This document shows, piece by piece, positions 1 through 6,549 of a stretch of 34,713 nt of DNA (position 1 is the stretch's first letter; the number at the start of each line of letters is the position of its first letter). The translations under genes were made by a program, and so were the position numbers. The stretch comes from Candidatus Abawacabacteria bacterium. Lineage in GTDB: Bacteria; Patescibacteriota; Gracilibacteria; RBG-16-42-10. The stretch is from assembly GCA_016207805.1 (NCBI GenBank), contig JACQZO010000006.1, positions 1 through 34,713 on the forward strand, in the 5' to 3' direction. The notes under the pieces were generated by a model that did not search any database, had not been told where the DNA came from, and was given only the letters and a program-made list of their open reading frames with translations.

Positions 1-42
1 AAAGAATTATTCACAGTCGGTGGAACCGACCCTGTTGAGCCG

Positions 43-2073
43 ATGTTTGAACGCCACTCCGTTTCGTCGGCTCTCTTTTCTGGCATGATTGCCAGTGAAC
101 CACAAAGGGGCGCAAGCGGCCCCTACGCTCCTTCGGAGCTACCCCCAAGCAAAAGGAATTCCAATAGCGGATCGCAGTCAGACATCGGCTGCGTATCTCC
201 CTATTTAGTAGCGGAGGGAGCCACCTCTCTTGAATACCCCAACCTGGCGCCTCCGCTACTTTCTTATTTTGGCTCCATCACAGAAAATTTAACAGGATAT
301 TCCGATAGCGAGCTAATAATGGCTGTCTATTGCGAAGCTCCTGAATACAATCGAAAACAGGCAGATAAATATTTAAAATTTTTACAGGAATGTAAAACAT
401 TAAAAGGCAATAACTTAAAACACTGGATTAAAGCCTGGAATGCAAATTCCCCTGGATATCAGACAAGCTATAAGTCAGTTTTGAGAGCAAGACAAGCACT
501 TGAAGAAGAAGGAATTGTCGGTTTACTTGGCAATTATGGTAAAAATTACGGCAAAAGTGTCGTCAAGGATAGCTGGTTTGAAGAATTTAAAAAGCTCTAT
601 CTCCTTGAAGGTGCACCTAGCCTGCAAAGTAGCTGGGTGATTTTGCTTGGAAAATTAAAACGTTTAGAAGACATAACCCTCAAAGATTTTCCCAAACCTA
701 TCAGTTTTTTAAGACGATTAGAACGGGAAATACCGGAGCAGGCAATCTATAAATTCAGATACGGAGAAAAAGCCTGGAATAAAAAATACAATATGTATAT
801 CGATCGGGATTACAGCAACGTAAAAGCCTGTCAGTGCTGGGTGTCTGATCATGCGCAGATAGATGTCGCGGTAAAAGGACCAGACGGTAAAATATATTTC
901 CCCTGGGTGACAGCCTGGAGAGATTTTAAAACCAGTAAATGGCTCGGCTGGCTTTTACATTTTGAATCACCCAACAGCGATCATATTTTCCAGAGTTTTT
1001 ATTATGCTGCATTAGTCTGGGGTTTGCCTGAAGAAATCTACATCGACAACGGTAAAGATTATCGCAGTAAAGATTTTGCCGGTGGAAGGCCAAAAAAAAT
1101 TAAGGTTGAGATTAACGTTGACCGTGCAGCCTCAATGATAAATCTTATCGGTGTCATCGCACATTTCAGCAATCCTTACGGCGCGCAATCAAAGCCTATT
1201 GAACGAGATTTTAACAAAATTAAAGAAATGCTATCAAAACATTGCGTTGGATATAGAGGCGGAAATGTTGTTGAGCGACCAGAAAAGCTTGTTGATGAAA
1301 TAAAAACCGGTCTGGTAGTGGAATTTGATAAATTCAAGGACCTGTTTGATTATTATATCGCTAATGTGCTGAACCGTATGCCTAGCACCGGTAAAAATTT
1401 ACAGGGAATGTCTCCTGATCAGCTCTGGGCTGAAGCATATACTGAAAAACGCAAGCCCAGCAAAGATGAACTTAGATTATTCTGTATGAGATGCAGCAAT
1501 GTAGTATCAATTACCCGAAATGGTATTAGGGATACAAGATTGAAAGTAACTTACTACGAGCCGTGGATGGAAAGATTTAAAGGCACTAAAACAAAAGTTT
1601 ATTTCAGGCGGGATATTAATGCATATCAGGAATGCTGGGTGTTTGAGGCAAAAACTGACAGGTATATGGGTAAAGGTATTATACAAGGTCTCGTTCCGGC
1701 ACTGGTAAAAACTGATCTTGATAAAAAACGTCTGGAAAAAGCATCCAAGTTAAAGGCTAATGCTAGAAAATATGTCAACAGTCATATCCCAGAGGGTAAA
1801 ACTGATCTAAGTGAATTAATATTGGATGCTGAAGCCGGTGCTAAGATGCTTGCCGGAGAGACAAAAGAAGCTAATCCAAAGGTGACGAAAATATCTAAAA
1901 CTGAAATGGCAGAGGCATTAGAAATTGAAAAGCATAAAAATGATGGCAATAAAGAAAACATCGAGATGCTAAAAGCTATCAATGAGCATCAATTAAAGAA
2001 AAAAGCTGAAGAGGTGCCAATTTTTCTAACCAGAAGAGAAGCTGAAGAATACCGAAGACAGCATTCAGCATGA
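43..2073 (+). CDS. A: MuA-type DDE transposase, N-terminus uncertain
   Basis: Transposase that would cut and join the phage ends during integration and replicative transposition. The catalytic triad is visible counting from this ATG: D269 in WVSDHAQID, D335 in IYIDNGKDY and E387 in KPIERDF, close to D269/D336/E392 of Mu A; total length (676 aa) is also close to Mu A (663). The C-terminal 100 residues are charged and helical, as expected for the region contacting the B ATPase. The start is doubtful. The frame is open to base 1 of the window, so the gene may begin upstream. Recognisable family sequence begins only near residue 80, and the DNA before that (about 15-260) is GC-rich and palindromic. 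ATG at 319 is a shorter alternative. No winged-helix enhancer-binding domain is recognisable in residues 1-80. B follows after a tandem repeat. Confidence 0.9.
   Translation: MFERHSVSSALFSGMIASEPQRGASGPYAPSELPPSKRNSNSGSQSDIGCVSPYLVAEGATSLEYPNLAPPLLSYFGSITENLTGYSDSELIMAVYCEAPEYNRKQADKYLKFLQECKTLKGNNLKHWIKAWNANSPGYQTSYKSVLRARQALEEEGIVGLLGNYGKNYGKSVVKDSWFEEFKKLYLLEGAPSLQSSWVILLGKLKRLEDITLKDFPKPISFLRRLEREIPEQAIYKFRYGEKAWNKKYNMYIDRDYSNVKACQCWVSDHAQIDVAVKGPDGKIYFPWVTAWRDFKTSKWLGWLLHFESPNSDHIFQSFYYAALVWGLPEEIYIDNGKDYRSKDFAGGRPKKIKVEINVDRAASMINLIGVIAHFSNPYGAQSKPIERDFNKIKEMLSKHCVGYRGGNVVERPEKLVDEIKTGLVVEFDKFKDLFDYYIANVLNRMPSTGKNLQGMSPDQLWAEAYTEKRKPSKDELRLFCMRCSNVVSITRNGIRDTRLKVTYYEPWMERFKGTKTKVYFRRDINAYQECWVFEAKTDRYMGKGIIQGLVPALVKTDLDKKRLEKASKLKANARKYVNSHIPEGKTDLSELILDAEAGAKMLAGETKEANPKVTKISKTEMAEALEIEKHKNDGNKENIEMLKAINEHQLKKKAEEVPIFLTRREAEEYRRQHSA
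79..158. repeat. palindromic repeat family 1, copy A
   Basis: Three consecutive hairpins: CTGGCA/TGCCAG around a TGAT loop, then GGGGC/GCCCC, then GCTCC-TTC-GGAGC, ending in a run of Cs. The same architecture recurs at 25737-25800 and 26047-26120. It is read through in the frame of the transposase gene without a stop. The TGA inside the first loop (86-88) closes another frame that is open from the window start, which parallels copies B and C, where the TGA is the true stop of the upstream gene. Confidence 0.7.
207..260. repeat. inverted repeat inside the 5' part of A
   Basis: AGTAGCGGAGG (207-217) is perfectly complementary to CCTCCGCTACT (250-260), an 11-bp stem around a 32-nt loop. It lies at the 3' edge of the GC-rich, palindrome-dense stretch that precedes recognisable transposase sequence, and suggests that the first 260 bases are non-coding or an inserted element rather than original transposase sequence. 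Confidence 0.6.
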
Positions 2074-2090
2074 ATAGATCCCGGATATCT

Positions 2091-2249
2091 GAAAGTCTAA
2101 TCAAAATATCATCAGGACTTTCTAAATTCCGGGATGACAGAGTGAGTTCTGAAAGTCTAATCAAAATATCATCAGGACTTTCTAAATTCCGGGATGACAG
2201 AGTGAGTTCTGAAAGTCTAATCAAAATATCATCAGGACAGAGTGAGTAA
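2091..2249. repeat. 60-bp tandem repeat, 2.7 copies, between A and B
   Basis: Two exact 60-bp units (2091-2150 and 2151-2210) are followed by a third (from 2211) that lacks about 20 bp from its middle and runs into the start region of the ATPase gene. Each unit contains the inverted pair GAAAGTC/GACTTTC, and the first is extended by TCCCGG (from about 2079) against CCGGGA. The unit is 20 codons long and has no stop on the minus strand, which creates a spurious repetitive ORF (2347-1979). The phrase CCGGGATGACAG resembles chromosomal intergenic repeats of many bacteria. Confidence 0.9.
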
Positions 2250-2262
2250 CGAAAGGAGAAAT

Positions 2263-3198
2263 ATGAGTGCAACACAGACAAAAGTTTTTGATCAGGTGAC
2301 ACCACAGGACAATCTGATAAAAATAATGGCCGTAAGAGGATTATCACAGGCTGACGTATGTCGGGCTACGGGGCTGAGCAGTGCGACGGTAAGCACCTGG
2401 CTGGGCGGGAATTATCAGGCCAAAGATAAAAGAGTACAAGAAAGAATCAACAGTTTTATCCGGAGAGAAAAGGATAAGATGGAAATTTTATCAAAGAAAT
2501 TACCTTTTTGTGATACTTCCATAGCTGTGGATATTCATGAAGCAATGCGCAACTGCCATATTAATTGCGAAACTGCTGTAATTACTGCGCCATCCGGTAT
2601 CGGCAAAACTACTGCCATAAAAAAATATTGCCAGGATAACCCGGATTGTATATTGATACAAGTTATGCCGGGCATGACTAAAAAAAGACTGATTAAAAAC
2701 ATACATCAGGCTTTAGGCTTGGATGGAATAGGCTCTGCTGATGATTTAATTGATGATGTTATTAGAATTTTAACCAATTCTGGACGATTGCTTATACTTG
2801 ATGAAGCAAATGCGCTAAAAGTAGACCTGATTAATCTACTACGCCGGATACAAGACATTAGCGATTATAGCTTTGGGCTTTTAATGGCTGGTTTGCCTGT
2901 ATTAATTGAATATATCAGAGGTAGGAAACAGGACTTGGCGCAATTAAACAACCGTATTGGTATTTTATTACCATTAGGGCATCTGGATTCAAAAGATGTG
3001 GAAATACTGGTAAAATCTGTTATTCCTGATGCATCTGGCGAGGTTTGTACAGCATTTTATGAAGCTACTTACAGCAATACAAGAATATTGTCTAAGTTTA
3101 TCAGCAGATCTATAGAAGTTGCTGGTCTAAACCACGTACCTATAAGCCCTGCGGTGGTTTCAAAAGTCTATGCTTCAATGAAAAAACTCTACGGCTAG
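2263..3198 (+). CDS. B: MuB-type AAA+ ATPase, target-DNA activator
   Basis: ATP-dependent DNA-binding protein that delivers target DNA to the transposase and gives target immunity. From the ATG at 2263 (311 aa) it has an N-terminal helix-turn-helix of about 50 residues (LSQADVCRATGLSSATVSTW), as in Mu B, then a AAA+ domain with Walker A APSGIGKTT at 109-117 and Walker B LLILDE ending at D180-E181. The C-terminal segment matches the helical Mu B C-terminal domain in position. A GTG at 2242 is in frame, but the AAAGGAG before the ATG favours the shorter form. It is immediately downstream of A, as in Mu. The third tandem repeat copy forms its leader. Confidence 0.92.
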   Translation: MSATQTKVFDQVTPQDNLIKIMAVRGLSQADVCRATGLSSATVSTWLGGNYQAKDKRVQERINSFIRREKDKMEILSKKLPFCDTSIAVDIHEAMRNCHINCETAVITAPSGIGKTTAIKKYCQDNPDCILIQVMPGMTKKRLIKNIHQALGLDGIGSADDLIDDVIRILTNSGRLLILDEANALKVDLINLLRRIQDISDYSFGLLMAGLPVLIEYIRGRKQDLAQLNNRIGILLPLGHLDSKDVEILVKSVIPDASGEVCTAFYEATYSNTRILSKFISRSIEVAGLNHVPISPAVVSKVYASMKKLYG

Positions 3199-3250
3199 CC
3201 TACCTTTTTTATATACAAAAAAGGTAGGACCAAAAAACTATCACATTAAT
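3199..3250. repeat. hairpin repeat family 2, copy 1
   Basis: Begins directly after the stop codon of B. CCTACCTTTTTT pairs with AAAAAAGGTAGG around a 6-nt loop (12 bp), followed by the family tail AACTATCACATTAAT. Compared with copy 2 the stem changes on both sides (CCTACC/GGTAGG versus CCTACT/AGTAGG), so pairing is preserved. The next gene's ribosome site follows within about 10 bases. It could act as a terminator, an attenuator or an mRNA 3'-end stabiliser for the A-B transcript. Confidence 0.8.
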
Positions 3251-3269
3251 TAAATGGAGATAAAAATCA

Positions 3270-3356
3270 ATGTTCTGGATGTTTTTAGTCGGGCTTTTTA
3301 GCACTTTCTACAGTAATGAGCTTCTGGGTTTGCATCATATTGGAGGCCGGTCTTGA
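3270..3356 (+). CDS. 28-aa hydrophobic peptide, coupled to gp16
   Basis: Small open frame starting MFWMFLVGLF, with one short hydrophobic N-terminal stretch that could be a membrane segment, and no recognisable family. GGAG lies 10 bases before the ATG. Its stop codon (TGA 3354-3356) overlaps the TTG start of the gp16 gene (3353), a typical translational coupling arrangement. It may be a true small membrane peptide or merely a leader that feeds ribosomes into gp16. Confidence 0.4.
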   Translation: MFWMFLVGLFSTFYSNELLGLHHIGGRS

Positions 3357-3784
3357 AGGCGACGAATGAGCAAAAACAAAAGATCAAAATGCTTCAAAAA
3401 AAGCTGGGCATCTCTGATAGCAACTACAGAGGACTTCTCTGGAATGGCTATAAGGTTGAAAGCTCCAAAGATATGAATACTCATCAGGCCAGAGAATTAA
3501 TCAGAGATATGGAAGAGCAAGCTATCAAAGCTGGTGTCTGGGAAAAGAAAAAAAGCCCCAGAAACAAATTAAAATACAGCGATCATCCAGAAAATGAAGT
3601 TCTCGCAAGTCGTAAACAAAAAAGAATGCTCAATGCCATCTGGAATACCTCTGATGCAGTCAGGACAAAAACTGATGAAGCCTTTGAAAGCTTTGTCTGC
3701 AGAATCGCTAATGTTGATCACTTCAAATGGCTGCAAAAAAAAGATGTTCAAAAGGTCAAACTAGCCATAGAAAAGTTAAAGTAA
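3353..3784 (+). CDS. gemA: GemA/gp16 family regulatory protein (DUF1018)
   Basis: Conserved early protein of Mu-like phages, proposed to modulate host gene expression and DNA topology; the biochemical role is poorly known. The 143 aa show the family layout: an N-terminal helical part (KIKMLQKKLGISDSNYRGLL), then after a basic linker a second part with KQKRMLNAIW and a C-terminal WLQKKDVQKVKLAIEKLK helix. The start is TTG at 3353: GGAGG ends 6 bases upstream, and the first in-frame ATG is far inside the conserved region. It overlaps the upstream peptide by 4 bases. Confidence 0.8.
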   Translation: MKATNEQKQKIKMLQKKLGISDSNYRGLLWNGYKVESSKDMNTHQARELIRDMEEQAIKAGVWEKKKSPRNKLKYSDHPENEVLASRKQKRMLNAIWNTSDAVRTKTDEAFESFVCRIANVDHFKWLQKKDVQKVKLAIEKLK

Positions 3785-3866
3785 AGTCGCTGGAGGGGTG
3801 GCTTCTTGGAAGTATAAATAACACGTGTTCTTTGCCCCCTCCGGGGATGATTTAAAAGGAGATAAA

Positions 3867-4064
3867 ATGCACGGACTGAATGATATAGGAACGCATTATT
3901 GTGAAATAAGCGGTAAGCTGACTAAAATAAACAGTCTGACTGGCAATCCTATTAGACAATTTGAACCGAAAAAAGAAACAAAAAAGAAACGAAAGCCAAT
4001 ATGCACAAACGTTGGCGTTTGTATAAGTCATTTAGTTTGTGAAAAATGTATTTGGTACCAATAA
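3867..4064 (+). CDS. small basic Cys-rich protein, possible zinc binder
   Basis: 65 aa from the ATG preceded by AAAAGGAGATAAA; a longer in-frame start at 3825 has no ribosome site. It has a basic middle (KKETKKKRK) and a C-terminal cysteine cluster, C-x5-C-x5-C-x2-C in CTNVGVCISHLVCEKC, plus C12, which could bind one metal ion. The family is not recognised. It sits between gp16 and a hypothetical gene, and is followed at once by hairpin repeat copy 2. A DNA- or RNA-binding role is only an inference from charge and cysteines. Confidence 0.55.
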   Translation: MHGLNDIGTHYCEISGKLTKINSLTGNPIRQFEPKKETKKKRKPICTNVGVCISHLVCEKCIWYQ

Positions 4065-4065
4065 A

Positions 4066-4119
4066 CCTACTTTTCTTTATAGACAAAGAAAAGTAGGCAA
4101 AAGAAACTATCTTATTAAT
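4066..4119. repeat. hairpin repeat family 2, copy 2
   Basis: Begins one base after the upstream stop codon. CCTACTTTTCTTT pairs perfectly (13 bp) with AAAGAAAAGTAGG around ATAGAC, followed by the family tail AACTATCTTATTAAT. An AAAGGAG ribosome site and the ATG at 4137 follow, so the element lies in the leader of the next gene, exactly as copy 1 does. Confidence 0.85.
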
Positions 4120-4136
4120 CGAAAGGAGAAGTATAA

Positions 4137-4655
4137 ATGAAGATTACAATAATAACCAAACATTCAGGTTTAACAATACTAGGATCTATAACAAAATCTC
4201 AATTATTATCACTTTTTGAAAAGAAATTGGATAATCAGCCCAGGCCAATTCAAACACTAACTTCTGAAATGTTAGAAAAAATTAAATTGTTGCCTACATT
4301 TGATGCTGCTTTTACCCGCCAATGCAAAGATGACCTCATTAAAATGCTGGAGAAAATAGGCGTTGGGGCAAATTTCTTTGTTTCTGCAGACTGGGTGGCC
4401 ATTTCTGCTACAAAAGCAAAATATGTTCAAAATCTGCTGACAAATTTGGAAGCTGGTCAGGATTATGAAGAGGCAAGGCAGCAAGCACTCAATGATTGTG
4501 CTGAAATGGGCAGAAAAGAAATACAAGACGAGATAAATTCCACATTTTGTACCAAACAAACAATAAACATCCGTCAGCCCTACCAGCCAACACAACACCC
4601 GATGAATGCCAGCGCCAACCTAGAAACAACACCTCTAGAGGTGCTCAATGCTTAG
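4137..4655 (+). CDS. hypothetical early protein, 172 aa
   Basis: Not recognised. The ATG has a good AAAGGAG site 8-9 bases upstream. The N-terminal 20 residues are a beta-type stretch (MKITIITKHSGLTILGSI), the middle (50-120) is helical with several lysines, and the last 30 residues are Pro/Gln/Asn-rich and probably disordered. There are no signal peptide, membrane helices or catalytic motifs. It lies just upstream of gam with overlapping junctions, so it is co-translated in the early operon. A role in early DNA metabolism or host takeover would be guesswork. Confidence 0.7.
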   Translation: MKITIITKHSGLTILGSITKSQLLSLFEKKLDNQPRPIQTLTSEMLEKIKLLPTFDAAFTRQCKDDLIKMLEKIGVGANFFVSADWVAISATKAKYVQNLLTNLEAGQDYEEARQQALNDCAEMGRKEIQDEINSTFCTKQTINIRQPYQPTQHPMNASANLETTPLEVLNA

Positions 4656-4815
4656 AGTTAAATTTGTTGATCATTCAGAATACCAGAAAAAGCTTTATCT
4701 GAATGGAATATTCATTTGTTTTCTGAGTAATGAAGAGATTAAGCGGATTAAGGATGCAGAAAAAGTCGAAACCACAGCTTCTTTTGAAGCAATAGAGGAG
4801 AAACAATATGCCTAG
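4648..4815 (+). CDS. small hypothetical protein, 55 aa, upstream of gam
   Basis: The ATG at 4648 lies inside the end of the previous gene (8-bp overlap), with AGAGGT 5-6 bases upstream, and the stop at 4813-4815 overlaps the start of gam at 4808. The protein begins MLRVKFVDHSEYQKKLYLNG and is mostly charged, with a short hydrophobic IFICFL patch. The family is unknown. The ribosome site and overlaps on both sides argue that it is real and translationally coupled. Confidence 0.6.
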   Translation: MLRVKFVDHSEYQKKLYLNGIFICFLSNEEIKRIKDAEKVETTASFEAIEEKQYA

Positions 4816-5299
4816 AAGAAAAAGTGCCCTTATCTGCTCAAGCTGGGAGGAATGCAACGCATTTTTATACCGCTTAGCAGAAATAAACGTTAAAACCAGC
4901 CAGCTTGAAGGCGAAATGACCACTAAAATCAATCAAATAAAAATTGATTACGATAGCCAGGCTAAAGGACTTAAAACTGAAAAAGCTGATATGGAAAAAG
5001 CTATCGAAGAATTTTGCGCCAATTGCAAAGATGAATTCACAAAAACCCGCAAAAAAGAAATGAGTTTTGGCGTTGTAGCCTATAGAATTACTCAAAAAGT
5101 TACAATTAGATCCATAGAAGCTTGTTTAACTGCTTTGAAATCATTAAATCTGCATAATTGCATAAGAATTAAAGAGGAGCCAAACAAAGATGCTATGGCT
5201 CAACTGGATGCTCAGACGCTGGCAAAATGCGGAGCGAGCCTAAAGACTGAAGATAAGTTAAAAATTGAGCCTGATATGGCAAAGATTAAAGTGGACTAA
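4808..5299 (+). CDS. gam: Gam-like host-nuclease inhibitor
   Basis: Mu Gam family protein, related to eukaryotic Ku, which binds double-stranded DNA ends and protects them from exonucleases. At 163 aa it is close to Mu Gam (174). It has the expected long N-terminal helical pair (residues 15-80: EINVKTSQLEGEM through KDEFTKTRKKEM), then the beta part FGVVAYRITQKVTIRS and the helical C-terminus with CIRIKEEPNKDAM. The start is ATG at 4808, with GAGGAG in the preceding gene 9 bases upstream. It sits in the early operon, as in Mu. Confidence 0.87.
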   Translation: MPRRKSALICSSWEECNAFLYRLAEINVKTSQLEGEMTTKINQIKIDYDSQAKGLKTEKADMEKAIEEFCANCKDEFTKTRKKEMSFGVVAYRITQKVTIRSIEACLTALKSLNLHNCIRIKEEPNKDAMAQLDAQTLAKCGASLKTEDKLKIEPDMAKIKVD

Positions 5300-5313
5300 A
5301 GAAAGGAAACATT

Positions 5314-5421
5314 ATGGAAGAAAAGGTAAAAGAACTCGAAGCTCGCATTGAACAGCTTGAAGAATGGCGAGAAAGAATACTTCAGGCTTGCGATACATTT
5401 GAAGCTCCGGCAGAGAATTAA
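5314..5421 (+). CDS. 35-aa acidic coiled-coil peptide
   Basis: A short frame directly after gam with a good site (GAAAGGAA, 7 bases before ATG). Residues 1-24 form a heptad-like amphipathic helix (KVKELEARIEQLEEWRERI), typical of small phage coiled-coil proteins of unknown role. The family is not assignable. Confidence comes from the ribosome site, 14-base spacing to gam and non-random composition. Confidence 0.55.
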   Translation: MEEKVKELEARIEQLEEWRERILQACDTFEAPAEN

Positions 5422-5426
5422 AGCAG

Positions 5427-5460
5427 GTTAACTGATTGCAGGGCCCGCAAATCAGCTAAC
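5427..5460 (+). terminator. hairpin between the gam group and the Mor-like gene
   Basis: GTTAACTGATTGC pairs with GCAAATCAGCTAAC (one bulge, one G-T pair) across a short GC-rich loop (AGGGCCC). No T-run follows, so it is more likely a partial terminator, a processing site or a regulatory hairpin that lowers expression of the following activator gene than a full intrinsic terminator. Confidence 0.45.
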
Positions 5461-5480
5461 ACAACAATAAGGAAAGGAAT

Positions 5481-5909
5481 ATGACCGATAAAATAAAAAC
5501 GCAAGCAAAACGAAAGACGATTAAAAGTCAGTATAAACAATCATCATGCATTATTAAAAATGATAATCCAGTAACATTTAAGGAATATCTGGCAGGATTA
5601 GTTGCACAATTAACCTCTCAGGATATGCCAAACGAGGATTTATCTTATATTTTTGAAACCTGCGGTCGAGAAGTCGCAATTTCTCTGATAGAACACTGTG
5701 GCGGTTCTCAAATAAGCATACCTAGCAGCGCTTTTAAAGAACTTGAAAAGAGATACATCAGGGAAAGTTATGCTAAAGCGCCAAGCAGGACAACTATATT
5801 ACGTCTTGTTAAAGAACTAAAAACAACTGATAAACTTATTGCAGAAGTATTAAAATGTCCTGATGAAAATGGATGTACTCAATTGAAACTTCTTGATGCA
5901 CTGGAATGA
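5481..5909 (+). CDS. Mor-like middle/late transcription activator (probable)
   Basis: Likely relative of Mu Mor/C, dimeric activators of the middle and late promoters. The segment EVAISLIEHCGGSQISIP aligns well with the dimerisation strand of Mu Mor (IVVAICKHLGGGQVYIP), and the preceding helical part fits in length. The C-terminal region (about 88-130) should hold the helix-turn-helix, but the usual Arg/Asn-rich HTH sequence is not obvious; RTTILRLVKELKTTDKLIAEVL is the best candidate. Total length is 142 aa (Mor is 129). The start is ATG with AGGAAAGGAAT upstream. The position before the antirepressor and late genes fits. Identification rests mainly on the GG-x-Q-x-x-IP motif. Confidence 0.55.
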   Translation: MTDKIKTQAKRKTIKSQYKQSSCIIKNDNPVTFKEYLAGLVAQLTSQDMPNEDLSYIFETCGREVAISLIEHCGGSQISIPSSAFKELEKRYIRESYAKAPSRTTILRLVKELKTTDKLIAEVLKCPDENGCTQLKLLDALE

Positions 5910-6073
5910 ATTACTGGAATTATTTTGATTATTGCATCCGCTATTACTGGAAAGCTTATGGCCTGGCCTCAATAGTGCTTGCTTTATTCGATATCGGAAT
6001 TACCTGGTGTGAAAGTGGAAATAATATAGATGAAGCGAAAAGTGTTAAATGTAAAAGAAATAATAGAACGTGA
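5906..6073 (+). CDS. small membrane protein, 55 aa (tentative)
   Basis: The ATG overlaps the stop of the Mor-like gene (ATGA), and the end overlaps the next gene by 44 bases. The N-terminal half is aromatic and hydrophobic (MNYWNYFDYCIRYYWKAYGL, then ASIVLALFDIGITW), suggesting one membrane segment near residues 19-34; the C-terminus is basic. There is no clear ribosome site apart from coupling. The long overlap with the downstream gene lowers confidence. Confidence 0.4.
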   Translation: MNYWNYFDYCIRYYWKAYGLASIVLALFDIGITWCESGNNIDEAKSVKCKRNNRT

Positions 6074-6548
6074 CTATGCCACAGACATAGACATGGCTAT
6101 TCTTCTTTTTCATCAAATTCAGGAATTAATTGAAGACGACACTCAGGTCACCCTGGATTTTATAGATATTAATGATATCAATGAAAATTTTCTTGAGGAG
6201 CTAATAAGTCTGCTTTATGAGAGCTATTCAAGCAATTTTATCAGCACTCATCTGCGTCATAAGAATTGTAATGAATTTCACAAGGAATATATCGCTGATG
6301 CTATTAGAGCGATGAAAAAACTTTACAAGCTTGATGAAAGCTATCAGGATCTTTTCCCGTTTATTAACAAACCTGTCGAAACACCGGAAGGTGAGGGCAT
6401 ATTATGGCAGGTGTTTGCTGATAGGATCGGTGTGGTTTGTGACACCGGAGAACGAGACCATAAAGGTAATAAGATTCAAAAAGTATTCTTTTTTGACCCA
6501 CTTTTCTTTACTACAAAGAAAAGTAGGCAAAAGAAACTATCACATTAA
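6030..6548 (+). CDS. STAS-like (DUF4325-type) protein with repeat-derived C-terminus
   Basis: 172 aa of uncertain role. Residues about 37-75 (VTLDFIDINDINENFLEELI and after) resemble the DUF4325 STAS-like fold often seen near DNA-binding regulators. A second conserved-looking stretch, PVETPEGEGILWQVFADRIG near residue 117, looks like a small beta domain. The last 17 residues (from about 156) are encoded entirely by hairpin repeat copy 3, so the original C-terminus has been replaced or extended. The start ATG lies within the upstream small frame without a strong ribosome site. Confidence 0.65.
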   Translation: MKRKVLNVKEIIERDYATDIDMAILLFHQIQELIEDDTQVTLDFIDINDINENFLEELISLLYESYSSNFISTHLRHKNCNEFHKEYIADAIRAMKKLYKLDESYQDLFPFINKPVETPEGEGILWQVFADRIGVVCDTGERDHKGNKIQKVFFFDPLFFTTKKSRQKKLSH

Positions 6549-6549
6549 T
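6497..6549. repeat. hairpin repeat family 2, copy 3, inside a coding end
   Basis: CCCACTTTTCTTT pairs (one mismatch) with AAAGAAAAGTAGG, followed by AACTATCACATTAAT. Unlike copies 1 and 2 it is not intergenic: the reading frame of the STAS-like gene runs through it and stops on the TAA in its tail (6546-6548). Confidence 0.85.

Noticed and set aside
2091..2249. Possible CRISPR array
   Set aside because: The 60-bp units are directly adjacent and identical with no variable spacers, and no cas genes are present.
1979..2347. Minus-strand 122-aa frame with a repeated SELTLSSRNLESPDDILIRL motif
   Set aside because: It arises because the 60-bp tandem repeat is a multiple of three and free of stops on that strand; it overlaps the ends of A and B and has no plausible gene context.
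3569..3751. Minus-strand frames across early genes (for example 3569-3751, 4272-4598, 4675-4932)
   Set aside because: They lie wholly opposite well-supported genes, lack ribosome sites and show no protein-like composition.
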